Assembly (NCBI GenBank): GCA_011388275.1
Contig: DSAB01000119.1
Coordinates: 105,285 to 169,284 of the forward strand
Source of the DNA: a bacterium
GTDB taxonomy: Bacteria > Zhuqueibacterota > QNDG01 > DSAB01
Reading direction: 5' to 3'
DNA: 64,000 nucleotides
Each line of letters starts with the position of its first letter. Position 1 is the stretch's first letter. This document shows positions 19,192-28,692 of this stretch, in pieces. A program made the position numbers and the translations under genes. The notes below the pieces were generated by a model. It saw only the letters and a list, made by a program, of their open reading frames with translations. It had not been told where the DNA came from and ran no database searches.

Positions 19192-21801
19192 TTATAAGGT
19201 CCTGGCTGTTTCGACGAACTGATAAACTTCGATCAAATCGCCGGGTTGAATATCCGAACCGGTATCCAGGGTGATTCCGCATTCGTATCCGGAAGTAACT
19301 TCTCTGGCATCTTCCTTGAATCGTTTGAGCGAAATGATTTTCCCTTCATGTATCACCTTGCCGTCACGAATCAAGCGGGCATGGGCATTGCGAACCGCCT
19401 TTCCGCTCTGAACGGAACATCCCGCTATTTGACCGATGCGCGACGCTTTGAAGACTTCCCGGATTTCCGCTACACCGATGACTTCTTCAGAAATTTCCGG
19501 TTCCAGCAAACCGGAAAGAGCCAGCTTGACATCATTGACCGCATCATAGATGACTTTGTACAATCGAATATCAATACTCTCACGCCTGGCCAGTTCTTTG
19601 GCCTGCGGGTTGGGTGATACATGAAAACCGATGATAACGGCATTGGACGCCTCCGCGAGTAAAACATCGGTTTCTGTGATTGCGCCCACACTTTTATGAA
19701 TGATGCGCACAGTGACATCTTCTGTGCTCAGGGCCATGAGAGAATCAATAAGCGCTTCCAGCGATCCATCCACATCGGCCTTGACGATCACGGACAGCTC
19801 CTTAACCTCGCCTTCGGCGATTTGTCTGGAGATCTGATCCAGAGTAATCCTTCGGAATTGCCGAAATCCCTGTTCTCTCTTCAACTGCTGGCGCTTTAAG
19901 CTGATCTCTTTGGCTTCCTGTTCGGAGTCTACGACCACAAGAACATCACCGGCCTGGGGCATTCCTGTAAATCCCAGAACCTGGACCGGAGTGGATGGAG
20001 TCGCCTTTTTAATGCTTCTGTCTCTTTCATCAAACATCGCGCGAACCTTTCCGTGATTCTGTCCGGCCACAAATACGTCTCCGACTGTCATGATCCCCTT
20101 TTGCACCAGCAATGTTCCAACAGCACCTCTACCCTTGTCCATACGAGCTTCAATAATCACCGCCCTGGCATGACCGTGGGGATTGGCTTTCAATTCCAGA
20201 ACTTCCGCTTCAAGAAGAATCATTTCAAGCAAGCGGTCCACGCCTTCACCGGTTTTAGCGGATATCTCGGCGCATTGTACTTTCCCCCCCCATTGCTCGA
20301 CCAGGACATTGTGTTCGGAAAGATTCTTTCTGATTTTTTCCGGTTCTGAACCCGGTTTATCAATTTTATTGATGGCAACAATAATAGGAACAGCCGCCGC
20401 CCTGGCGTGATTAATCGCTTCTATGGTTTGCGGCATCACACTGTCATCCGCAGCCACAATGAGTACGACGATATCGGTAACCTGCGCTCCACGGGCCCTC
20501 ATGGCGGTAAAAGCCTGATGTCCGGGTGTATCCAGGAAAGTAATTTTCTTATCACCGAGGTCGACGACATAGGCACCGATGTGCTGAGTGATGCCACCCG
20601 ATTCACCGGCTATGATATTGCTTTTACGGATATAATCAAGGAGCGATGTTTTCCCATGATCCACATGACCCATAACCGTAACAACGGGCGAACGATATTC
20701 CATCAGCGCAGCATCGTCCTCCTCTTCTATTAATTCATCGAGTCTCTCTTCTCCATATTCGGTCAGAAATCGCACATCATATCCGAACTCATCGGCCACC
20801 ATCAAAATCGTATCCTTGTCCAAACGCTGATTGATCGTAACCATCAAACCAAGAGAAATGCAGGTCTGAATCACATCGCTGGCCTCGACACCCATAATGT
20901 TTGCCAATTCGGCCACTGATGTGAATTCAGTGGCTTTTAACAAATGATGTTCTTCCTGAACAACGTCTTCGATCTCTTTTTCCTTGCGGCGTCTTCGCTT
21001 TTTCGCGGTATCTCCGCTCATCCTGGCCAGTGTTTCCCGAATGGAAGCCTCTATCTCTTTCTCATCAATCTGAACGGCCGTTTTTTTCCTTCGGCGCCTT
21101 TTCTTCTTTTTGCCTGGAACTCCGCCTTCTTTCATAGCGTCTTCAAGCGTCTGCTCTGGCCGTGCACGGCCCTTTTTCCTCTTTTTTGATTTCTCCGCTT
21201 CAGCCTTGTCTTCTTCCAGTGCCACAACAGGTTTTATTTTCGGATGACGCTTCAGTTGACGCCGAGGCTTCTCTTCGACTTCTTTCTCTTTGGTTTTTTC
21301 GGCTTGTTCTGGCGCTTTCTTTCCTGAAATTTCTTTTTCTCTTGTCTTCTCTGTAACAGCCCGGCGCTGTTCTTTCTTTGCGGTTTCTTTTATTTCTTCT
21401 TTGACTTTCTCTGTTTGGTCTTCACGGACTGCTTCTTCAACGGGTTTTTCTTTCTTTTCCGCCTTTTTGACTGCCACCTTCGGCTTGGTGACAATTTTTA
21501 CACGTTCAAATACATCCCCCTTGGAAGCTTCCAGCACTTCATCGATTTCATGCCGTATAGCCTCACGCCTGGCTTCCTCTTCCTGTTTTTTCTCCTGAAT
21601 CTTTTTCCTGAAATCAGGCGTCCTGTCGGTCTCCTCTTCCTTTTTAATAAAATGCTCTGAAATCAGTGAATACATATCCTCCGTTACGGGAACCATATGA
21701 TTTCGCACGGATATTTTATGATTGTGCAAAAAATCAATAAGCGCTTCCGTGGAGATATTAAATTCCTTTGCTGCCTGATAAATTCGTTTTTTCTTGGACA
21801 T
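19192..21801 (-). CDS. infB: translation initiation factor IF-2
   Basis: VTVMGHVDHGKTSLLD, DTPGHQAF, NKIDKPG; Lys/Glu-rich N-terminus; start chosen at MSKKKRIYQAAKEFNIS. Confidence 0.96.
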   Translation of the reverse strand: MSKKKRIYQAAKEFNISTEALIDFLHNHKISVRNHMVPVTEDMYSLISEHFIKKEEETDRTPDFRKKIQEKKQEEEARREAIRHEIDEVLEASKGDVFERVKIVTKPKVAVKKAEKKEKPVEEAVREDQTEKVKEEIKETAKKEQRRAVTEKTREKEISGKKAPEQAEKTKEKEVEEKPRRQLKRHPKIKPVVALEEDKAEAEKSKKRKKGRARPEQTLEDAMKEGGVPGKKKKRRRRKKTAVQIDEKEIEASIRETLARMSGDTAKKRRRRKEKEIEDVVQEEHHLLKATEFTSVAELANIMGVEASDVIQTCISLGLMVTINQRLDKDTILMVADEFGYDVRFLTEYGEERLDELIEEEDDAALMEYRSPVVTVMGHVDHGKTSLLDYIRKSNIIAGESGGITQHIGAYVVDLGDKKITFLDTPGHQAFTAMRARGAQVTDIVVLIVAADDSVMPQTIEAINHARAAAVPIIVAINKIDKPGSEPEKIRKNLSEHNVLVEQWGGKVQCAEISAKTGEGVDRLLEMILLEAEVLELKANPHGHARAVIIEARMDKGRGAVGTLLVQKGIMTVGDVFVAGQNHGKVRAMFDERDRSIKKATPSTPVQVLGFTGMPQAGDVLVVVDSEQEAKEISLKRQQLKREQGFRQFRRITLDQISRQIAEGEVKELSVIVKADVDGSLEALIDSLMALSTEDVTVRIIHKSVGAITETDVLLAEASNAVIIGFHVSPNPQAKELARRESIDIRLYKVIYDAVNDVKLALSGLLEPEISEEVIGVAEIREVFKASRIGQIAGCSVQSGKAVRNAHARLIRDGKVIHEGKIISLKRFKEDAREVTSGYECGITLDTGSDIQPGDLIEVYQFVETARTL

Positions 21802-21901
21802 TTCGATTCCGTTGATTTTCCTGACACAAACAGATTGCAGGTCCATTCGACCGAAACGGCAGAAGCCGGATGTTTAGGGGAATCCACCGCTCTTTATTTA
21901 A

Positions 21902-23260
21902 TTATTCTTCAAGCACTCTTTCTGCAGATTCAGTGTCATTCTCTTCACTGGTTTCCAGACCGGTTTCGTTCTTCTCAATATCCGGTTCGAGCGTATCCAT
22001 AGGTCCGGTTTCTGCTTCTTCGACCTCCTCATAGTAAGAACCGAGAATTTCCCAGATCTTTTCAACTGTTTTATCTCCAAAACCCTTCAGTTCCATGATG
22101 GTTTTCCGGCCTGCATCAAGAACCTCTTCAGCAGACTCGAAACCCGCGCTGACCAGTTTGTCCAGCACATTTTTTGACAGCTCCGGAATATCAGTCAGCA
22201 TCAGCGATTCCTCTTTCTGCTGTTCCAAAAGCCATTCCGATTCCTTGACCGTTGTAATTTCATAGCCGGTCAGTATGGAGGCCAGCTGTCTGTTTTGTCC
22301 TCCTTTACCGATAGCCAAAGAGATTTGATCATCGGAAATAACCGCCGTGGCTGATTTATTTTCTTCATCGATCAGAACCTTTAAAGGTTTGGCGGGACTC
22401 AGCGCACGTTGAATAAAAATCTGCGGCTCACTGCTCCAATTGATCACATCGATCTTTTCGTTGTTCAGTTCTTTGACAATGGCCTGAATCCGGACTCCTT
22501 TTAAACCTACACAAGCACCCACAGCGTCGATCCGCTTGTCGTTGGAATACACACCTACTTTGGCACGATCTCCGGGAAATCGGGCCACTCGCTTCAGCTC
22601 GATGATTCCGTCATAGATTTCCGGAACCTCTATCTCGAAAAGACGAACCAAAAACTGGGGATCGGCTCTTGATACGATGACTTCCGGTCCGCGACTGGAC
22701 TGAGTGACGGCTTTAATGATCGCGCGTATGGAATCTCCCCGATGAAAACGTTCATTATAGATCTGCTCCGATTTGGGGAGCGATACTTCCATTCGATCCA
22801 CGGAAACCAGAATCTCTTCCCGATTGATCTGACGGACATCTCCGACAATGATTTCTCCGACTCGGTCACTGAATTCGGCAAAAATGACCTCTTTTTCCGC
22901 TTCCCGTATTTTCTGATTCAACCCCTGCTTGGCTGATGTAATGAGGCGCCTTCCAAAACTTGAGGGATCGATAATTTCAACAAATTCATCACCCAGCTCC
23001 AGATCGGGTTCAACCCGCTGTGCGTTTTCCAGTGAAATCTCTGTGACGGGATCGGTAACCTCTTTGACAATGCTCTTAACCTGATAGATTTCGACCTCTC
23101 CTTTATCCATGTTCACAAAAATATCGAAATTATCCGAAGTTCCATATTTTCGTTTAATCATGGAGAGAAAGAGATTTTCCAGTATTTCTCCCAGAACTTC
23201 CCGCTGGATGTTTCGCTCTTTGGCGATCTGTGTAACGGCTTCAACGATATTGATATTCAT
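21902..23260 (-). CDS. nusA: transcription termination/antitermination factor NusA
   Basis: MNINIVEAVTQIAKERNI start, KH domain region DAVGACVGLKGVRIQAIVKELNNEKIDVI; track ORF extended upstream to 23371. Confidence 0.95.
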   Translation of the reverse strand: MNINIVEAVTQIAKERNIQREVLGEILENLFLSMIKRKYGTSDNFDIFVNMDKGEVEIYQVKSIVKEVTDPVTEISLENAQRVEPDLELGDEFVEIIDPSSFGRRLITSAKQGLNQKIREAEKEVIFAEFSDRVGEIIVGDVRQINREEILVSVDRMEVSLPKSEQIYNERFHRGDSIRAIIKAVTQSSRGPEVIVSRADPQFLVRLFEIEVPEIYDGIIELKRVARFPGDRAKVGVYSNDKRIDAVGACVGLKGVRIQAIVKELNNEKIDVINWSSEPQIFIQRALSPAKPLKVLIDEENKSATAVISDDQISLAIGKGGQNRQLASILTGYEITTVKESEWLLEQQKEESLMLTDIPELSKNVLDKLVSAGFESAEEVLDAGRKTIMELKGFGDKTVEKIWEILGSYYEEVEEAETGPMDTLEPDIEKNETGLETSEENDTESAERVLEE

Positions 23261-23276
23261 GGAAGCCTTCTCCTCC

Positions 23277-23738
23277 TTACTTCCATTTAAGTTGAATGGA
23301 TGCGGATTGAATCTCCGTATATTGATATTCTTCTTCACCCTGCCTGGTTCGGACTCGAAAGATCGAATCATCGGCTGCGATCAACGTACCCTGAACCAGT
23401 ACGCAATCACGGGTTCTCAGACATTGAAGGACTATATCCCTTCCAATATTTCTCATAAAATCACCCGGTGTTGTCAATTTGCGGTCAACACCCGGTGAAG
23501 AAACTTCAAGTCGATAATCCTGAGTTAAAATGGAATCACCGACCAGGTCCAATTCGAATCGTATTCTCCGGGTCAGAGCCACACAGTCTTTTATGGTGAC
23601 TCCTCCTTCCTGATCAATAAATACCTGAATAACTGCCTTTTGCGCGCTGCCTCCGATTTTCAACTCGACCATCTCATACTGCTGCCCTTCCACCAATTTG
23701 GCAATCATCCGCCGCAATTCTGACCGGTCCGAAGTCAT
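23277..23738 (-). CDS. rimP: ribosome maturation factor RimP
   Basis: VFIDQEGGVTIKDCVALTRRI, YRLEVSSPGVDRKLTTPGDF; synteny with nusA. Confidence 0.95.
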   Translation of the reverse strand: MTSDRSELRRMIAKLVEGQQYEMVELKIGGSAQKAVIQVFIDQEGGVTIKDCVALTRRIRFELDLVGDSILTQDYRLEVSSPGVDRKLTTPGDFMRNIGRDIVLQCLRTRDCVLVQGTLIAADDSIFRVRTRQGEEEYQYTEIQSASIQLKWK

Positions 23739-23757
23739 TCGTCTCCCATAAATAAAA

Positions 23758-23778
23758 AAGTGGGTAAATTACCCACTT
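23758..23778 (-). promoter_or_regulatory. terminator-like hairpin in rimP leader
   Basis: AAGTGGGTAA-A-TTACCCACTT near-perfect palindrome; on the minus strand followed by TTTTATTT, 20 nt upstream of rimP ATG. Confidence 0.65.
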
Positions 23779-23788
23779 CGCGAACTCT

Positions 23789-23817
23789 AATATACAAAAT
23801 AATTTGTTATTTTGCAA
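23789..23817 (-). promoter_or_regulatory. sigma70-type promoter for rimP-nusA-infB operon
   Basis: Minus strand TTGCAA-17 bp-TATATT; spacer contains inverted repeat CAAAATAA-CAAA-TTATTTTG. Confidence 0.6.
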
Positions 23818-23828
23818 CAAAAAACACG

Positions 23829-23848
23829 TTCCAGGAGCGTCCTTGGAA
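23829..23848 (-). terminator. terminator of response regulator/TPR gene pair
   Basis: Minus strand TTCCAAGGACGCTCCTGGAA hairpin followed by CGTGTTTTTT, just past TPR gene stop. Confidence 0.55.
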
Positions 23849-23858
23849 TAAGACTCTT

Positions 23859-24527
23859 CTATAATGATTTCAACAGGTATTCCGCCTCCTGGGCAACCTG
23901 CGATTCAGGGTAATTCTCAATAATGTTTTGATAGGCCATTCTGCTTTTTTCCTTCATTTCAGCTTTCCGATAACAGCGTCCGGCGTCTTTCCAGTAAAAA
24001 GGGCTGTAAAAACCTTTTCGGCTGAGATCAGCGGCTTTTTGAAACCATTCAGCGGCTTCAGCAAAATGACCTTGATTTTCCAGGGAAGCTCCGATTCCCG
24101 CCATACTGGAAGCCTTGTAAAGCTTAATATCTCCATAGTCGTTTATATACATTCGAAAATGCTTCTCGGCATTTTCATAGTCCTGCCGCTGAAAATAAAT
24201 ATCCCCCAAATAATAAGCGGCTTTCCCCGATGAAGAAGTGCCTTCATAGACAGTCATGATCTCCGTCATTGAAGAGATCGCCCTGTCATAATCACCGGCT
24301 AAAAAAACCTGTTCCGCAATAGCCAATTCCGCCGCGGCGGCCTGTTCGGCTTTTGCCTTGCTTCTTACCATCATAATGGAAATGAAGGCGACTGCCAGAA
24401 GACCGATTACTATGTAATGTGTCTGTTTGGCATACCGCCGATACCATTTCTGAACCTTTACGTAAAACGTAACCAAACCGTCTTCCCGTATTTCCATTTT
24501 GCGGATTTTTTTCCGAGGTCTTAACAT
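23859..24527 (-). CDS. membrane-anchored tetratricopeptide-repeat protein
   Basis: TM segment YIVIGLLAVAFISIMMV and TPR-like repeats (AAYYLGDIYFQRQDYENAEKHF...). Confidence 0.75.
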   Translation of the reverse strand: MLRPRKKIRKMEIREDGLVTFYVKVQKWYRRYAKQTHYIVIGLLAVAFISIMMVRSKAKAEQAAAAELAIAEQVFLAGDYDRAISSMTEIMTVYEGTSSSGKAAYYLGDIYFQRQDYENAEKHFRMYINDYGDIKLYKASSMAGIGASLENQGHFAEAAEWFQKAADLSRKGFYSPFYWKDAGRCYRKAEMKEKSRMAYQNIIENYPESQVAQEAEYLLKSL

Positions 24528-24548
24528 GTTATCTCCACATCGAATCCA

Positions 24549-24932
24549 CTATACATTTTCCGCTTTGTTCTCGCTTAGCACTTTCTGTACAATCTCCAGT
24601 ACGGTGGTCTGAAGATCGGCCGGTTTCGTAAAAAACGGGAAACCCCGATTTTTCTGCTGTTCGAGAACTTCGGCTTCATCCGCATAACCGGTCATTAGAA
24701 TGATCTTTTGATCCGGTTTCTTCTTTCTTATTTCACTGGCCAGCTCAAATCCGCTCATACGGGGCATGCGAATGTCACTGACAACAAGGTCCGGCTTGAA
24801 TCGATCGAATTCAATGAGGGCTTCTTCCCCATTGAAAGCGATTCGCACCTCGTATCCCTGACGCTCGAGGAACCGGGCGTATACTCTGGCTATTGTATCA
24901 ACATCATCGACAACAAGAATTCTTTCTTTCAT
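24549..24932 (-). CDS. single-domain response regulator (receiver domain only)
   Basis: ILVVDDVDTIARVY, PDLVVSDIRMPRMSGFE, ILMTGYADEAE, PFFTKPADL. Confidence 0.93.
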   Translation of the reverse strand: MKERILVVDDVDTIARVYARFLERQGYEVRIAFNGEEALIEFDRFKPDLVVSDIRMPRMSGFELASEIRKKKPDQKIILMTGYADEAEVLEQQKNRGFPFFTKPADLQTTVLEIVQKVLSENKAENV

Positions 24933-24985
24933 TCTGCCCCCCGATTTTCATCGTCTCACTTTTTTCGCACCGATCAGTCAAACAG

Positions 24986-25058
24986 TACCCCAGGCAGGAG
25001 TTGAACCTGCGGCCAACGGTTTAGGAAACCGCTGCTCTATCCTCTGAGCTACTGGGGC
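24986..25058 (-). tRNA. tRNA-Arg (anticodon CCU)
   Basis: Minus strand GCCCCAG-TA-GCTCAGAGGATAGAGC-A-GCGGT-TTCCTAA-ACCGT-...-GCAGGTTCAACTCCTGC-CTGGGGT-A; cloverleaf with CCT anticodon; 3' CCA not encoded. Confidence 0.93.
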
Positions 25059-25079
25059 GTTCTATTTGTAAATCATGTT

Positions 25080-25108
25080 AATTTATTAAAGTCGTTTTAA
25101 AAAGGCAA
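25080..25108 (-). promoter_or_regulatory. possible promoter of tRNA-Arg
   Basis: Minus strand TTGCCT-17 bp-TAAATT about 20 nt upstream of tRNA. Confidence 0.35.
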
Positions 25109-25148
25109 GAATTATTTCGATCATTTTCATCCTTATTCGAATTAATCT

Positions 25149-25177
25149 TGATTATTTCAGCCAGGTTTTGTATACTG
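25149..25177 (+). promoter_or_regulatory. sigma70-type promoter upstream of M20 peptidase
   Basis: TTGATT-17 bp-TATACT. Confidence 0.5.
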
Positions 25178-25232
25178 ATCTTCACAGGTACAGCCGGTTT
25201 ATTTCATCGCCTATTCATGGAGGTTAGACAAT

Positions 25233-26471
25233 ATGTCACAAGAGACCCTCGGCCGCATTCTGGATCGAATTGATGAATACAGGGAACATGTTATTGATAT
25301 GCAAACACGTCTTACCGCGATTCCAGCCATCGGCCCGGACAACGGAGGAGAAGGTGAAGCCGAGAAGATGAGATGTGTTCTGGAATTTCTGAATGATCTT
25401 GATCCCAATGAGATCGTGGAAATCAATGCGCCGGATAACCGGGTTCCGGCCGGATACAGACCCAATCTATTTGTCCGATTCAAAGGCAGCGCTTCAACAC
25501 GCACCATATGGGTTATGTCTCATATGGATATTGTGCCGCCCGGGGATCTTTCGCTGTGGAATTCGGACCCCTATCAAGTGGTCGAAAAAGACGGCAAGCT
25601 TTACGGCCGTGGCACCGAAGACGATCAGCAGGGTTTTATATCGCCGTTTCTCGCACTCAAAGCCATGAAGGAAGAGGGAATCACGCCTGCATTTAATGTA
25701 GGCCTCGCGATTGTTTCCGATGAAGAATCGGGATCCAAATTCGGCATCCAGCATGCCCTGAAAGAACGGCCGGATTTGTTTTCAAAAGAGGATCTGATCT
25801 ATATACCCGACGCCGGAGATCCCGAGGGAATTACGATGGAAGTCGCAGAAAAATCCATATTATGGATCAAGGTTGAAACACTGGGCAAACAAACACACGG
25901 TTCAACCCCTGAAAAAGGAATCAACGCCCACAAAGCCGCAGCCCATCTGGTTGTAAAAATGAACGACCTCTATCGAGACTTTCCGGATACGGATCCTCTC
26001 TACGATCCGCCTGTTTCCACCTTTGAGCCGACACGCAAGATGGAGAACGTGTCCAATATCAATACCATTCCCGGTTCCGACATTGTCTTTTTTGACTGCC
26101 GGGTCCTTCCCCGGTACTCTCTTGAAAACCTGAAACACCAGGCACGCACCTATGCGGATGAGATTGAGAAAGAGTTCGGTGTTCGCATTTCCCTTGGCTT
26201 TCCGCAGGATGAAACCGCTCCTGATCCTACATCGCCCGATGCACCGGCTGTTCAGACGCTTAAAAAGGCCATCCATGAAATTCATGGTAAAAACGCAAAA
26301 GCAGTGGGTATCGGAGGGGGCACCGTAGCCGCCTATTTCCGGCGTGCCGGTCTCCCCGCGGTTTGCTGGTGTACTCTGGATGATACGCTGCATGGACCCA
26401 ATGAGTATTCGGTCATCAAAAACGTGCTGAATGACGCCAAAGTGTTTGCCCATATCTTTTTACAGCGATGA
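25233..26471 (+). CDS. M20 family metallopeptidase (ArgE/DapE/ACY1-like)
   Basis: SHMDIVPPGD, GRGTEDDQQG, SDEESGSKFG motifs. Confidence 0.88.
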   Translation: MSQETLGRILDRIDEYREHVIDMQTRLTAIPAIGPDNGGEGEAEKMRCVLEFLNDLDPNEIVEINAPDNRVPAGYRPNLFVRFKGSASTRTIWVMSHMDIVPPGDLSLWNSDPYQVVEKDGKLYGRGTEDDQQGFISPFLALKAMKEEGITPAFNVGLAIVSDEESGSKFGIQHALKERPDLFSKEDLIYIPDAGDPEGITMEVAEKSILWIKVETLGKQTHGSTPEKGINAHKAAAHLVVKMNDLYRDFPDTDPLYDPPVSTFEPTRKMENVSNINTIPGSDIVFFDCRVLPRYSLENLKHQARTYADEIEKEFGVRISLGFPQDETAPDPTSPDAPAVQTLKKAIHEIHGKNAKAVGIGGGTVAAYFRRAGLPAVCWCTLDDTLHGPNEYSVIKNVLNDAKVFAHIFLQR

Positions 26472-26548
26472 CGAAAAATTCTTGAAAACTCTTTTTGGAA
26501 AAACGGACGGATCTTTACCCGTCCATTTTTATATCAAGGAATCATAAA

Positions 26549-27613
26549 ATGCTGCTTCATGACTCATCCGGCAGGAAACCGCTTCACCAGGAAACCCGAC
26601 CTGCCGAAATCATCCGATTGCGACAAAAGTTATACCAATCAATTCGCACTTTCTTTTTCAAAAGAGATTATGTGGAAGTGGATCCGCCGATACTCACTCC
26701 TTACCCGACCCTTGATGCCAATGTGGAATCTCTTTCTTCCCGAATCCGTATCAATGAATCGGACTATACTCTATACCTTCATACGAGTCCGGAGCACTCC
26801 ATGAAGAAATGTCTGGGTGACGGTTTGACCCAAATTTTCTTCCTGGGAAAGGTGTTTAGAAATGACGAATGCTCCGACCGGCATAATCCCGAATTCACCA
26901 TGCTCGAATGGTACCGGTCCCCTTCCGATTACCAGGGTATCATGACAGAGACAAGAGAATTGATCCTGTGGCTGTGGCAATCGGTTATTGGAAACACGGA
27001 ACTCGTTATCAACGGTCAGAAGATTTCCTTCAGTGACCCCTGGGATATCCGCTCCGTGGATTCCCTTTTTATGGAATATGCGGGTTTTTCGCTGACCGAC
27101 CACGAAACCGCGGAAGCTCTGCGCAGTGAAGCACTCGCCCGAAATCTGTATACATGCTTGAATGATAATTGGGAAACCCTTTTTTTCCGCTTTTTTCTGG
27201 AGTATATTGAGCCCCGACTGGGAATTCATAAGCCTGTCTTTGTCATCGATTATCCCATCTCCCTTGGATTGATGGCCAAACAAAGTGCAACGGATCCCTT
27301 TTTTGCCGAAAGAGTGGAACTGTATGCAGGCGGAATGGAACTGGCGAACGGATACTCCGAATGTCTCGACCCTGAAGAGCAGTACCGGCGTTTTCAGGAA
27401 GACCGGCGGCGAAAATTCAAGGAAACGGGCATCGACTATCCAATCGATCTGGAAATGATAGAAGCCCTGAAAAAGGACATTCCCCCCACCGCCGGCATGG
27501 CCCTGGGTGTCGACCGACTGCTGATGCTCATCACAGGCATACCGCGCATCCAGGACCTGCTTCTCTTTCCCGTGCACCGATGGGTTTCCACGGCTCGGAA
27601 AAATGATTTATGA
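26549..27613 (+). CDS. epmA: EpmA-like (PoxA/GenX) class II lysyl-tRNA synthetase-related protein; EF-P lysyltransferase family
   Basis: Class II core without N-terminal OB domain: RIRINESDYTLYLHTSPEHSMKKCLG, GKVFRNDECSDRHNPEFTMLEWYR, GMALGVDRLLMLITG; RBS AAGGAATC upstream of ATG 26549. Confidence 0.85.
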   Translation: MLLHDSSGRKPLHQETRPAEIIRLRQKLYQSIRTFFFKRDYVEVDPPILTPYPTLDANVESLSSRIRINESDYTLYLHTSPEHSMKKCLGDGLTQIFFLGKVFRNDECSDRHNPEFTMLEWYRSPSDYQGIMTETRELILWLWQSVIGNTELVINGQKISFSDPWDIRSVDSLFMEYAGFSLTDHETAEALRSEALARNLYTCLNDNWETLFFRFFLEYIEPRLGIHKPVFVIDYPISLGLMAKQSATDPFFAERVELYAGGMELANGYSECLDPEEQYRRFQEDRRRKFKETGIDYPIDLEMIEALKKDIPPTAGMALGVDRLLMLITGIPRIQDLLLFPVHRWVSTARKNDL

Positions 27614-27708
27614 AGTTGAAGATTAAACAACGGGGGTCATTCTGGCAGCCGGCGCGGCTTTTCTGATCCGTTCAAAAACCCGGCTGCACTCCGCGTCCCC
27701 TTCATCTC

Positions 27709-28617
27709 ATGAACGACCGTAGAATCGCATCCAAAATCGACCGGCTTCAAAAAAGTCTTCCCCTGGTCAGGGCCGCGCTCTCACCCTGTCGTGTCTGTCC
27801 ACGCCGATGCGGTGCAAGGAGGCTACAGGGCGAAACCGGATTGTGCGGCACGGGTTTCGACCTCATGATCGCTTCGGACACTCTGCATCGGGGCGAAGAG
27901 CCCCCCATATCAGGCACACGCGGATCGGGAACTCTTTTCTTCAGCGGATGCGGACTGAAATGTGTGTTCTGCCAGAATTATCCCATCAGCCAGCTTGTTC
28001 ACGGACGTATCGTCAGCCCCGAAGACCTTGCCTTTCGAATGCTTGAACTGCAGCGCAGGGGAGCGCATAATATCAATCTGGTAACACCGTCTCATTTTAT
28101 ACCGCAGATTATGGAATCCCTGTTGACAGCTTATCAAAATGGATTATCCATCCCTCTGGTATACAACAGCAGCGGATATGATTCCGTCGAAACACTTCAA
28201 TGGCTGGATGGCGTTGTGGATATCTATATGCCGGACATGAAAGTAGACGACAGTAAAACGGCCGGCCAATATTTCTCAGCTGCCGATTATCCCGGAGTCA
28301 ACCGCCGGGCCGTTGTTGAAATGTTTCATCAGGTCGGTCTTTTACAAACGGATCCTTCGGGAATCGCACTCCGAGGGCTGCTGATCCGCCATCTGGTGCT
28401 TCCCGGGAATAAAAGCGGAAGCCGGGAAATTTTCCGGTTCATCGCGGAATCTGTTTCACCCCTTGTCCATATCAGCCTGATGAGTCAATATTTCCCGGCC
28501 CATCGGGCCCTGAACAGACCCCCGTTAAACCGGCGGATCACCCGGCTTGAATACCGGCACGCCAAATCCGCAATGTTTCAAGCAGGCCTGTTTCAGGGAT
28601 GGTTCCAGGATAATTGA
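27709..28617 (+). CDS. radical SAM protein, PflX family (COG1313-like)
   Basis: CPRRCGARRLQGETGLCGTG, GSGTLFFSGCGLKCVFCQNYPISQ (CxxxCxxC), GAHNINLVTPSHFIPQI, VDIYMPDMKVDD. Confidence 0.88.
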   Translation: MNDRRIASKIDRLQKSLPLVRAALSPCRVCPRRCGARRLQGETGLCGTGFDLMIASDTLHRGEEPPISGTRGSGTLFFSGCGLKCVFCQNYPISQLVHGRIVSPEDLAFRMLELQRRGAHNINLVTPSHFIPQIMESLLTAYQNGLSIPLVYNSSGYDSVETLQWLDGVVDIYMPDMKVDDSKTAGQYFSAADYPGVNRRAVVEMFHQVGLLQTDPSGIALRGLLIRHLVLPGNKSGSREIFRFIAESVSPLVHISLMSQYFPAHRALNRPPLNRRITRLEYRHAKSAMFQAGLFQGWFQDN

Positions 28618-28636
28618 ACGTCTCCGTTCGCAAAAA

Positions 28637-28665
28637 AGCCGCGGATTTCCAGTAAACCCGCGGCT
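28637..28665 (-). terminator. terminator of the ECF sigma operon
   Basis: Minus strand AGCCGCGG-N13-CCGCGGCT followed by TTTTT. Confidence 0.7.
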
Positions 28666-28692
28666 CATCGATGTCCATGAATCAGGGTCAAA

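Noticed and set aside
21100-21600. Low-complexity, Lys/Glu-rich repetitive tract
   Set aside because: Explained by the normal charged linker of IF-2
25233-26471. Possibility that this M20 enzyme is a second lysine pathway DapE
   Set aside because: Motifs only support general M20 metallopeptidase; no pathway genes adjacent
26771-27577. 268-aa minus-strand ORF
   Set aside because: Antisense to the EpmA-like gene, no recognisable motif
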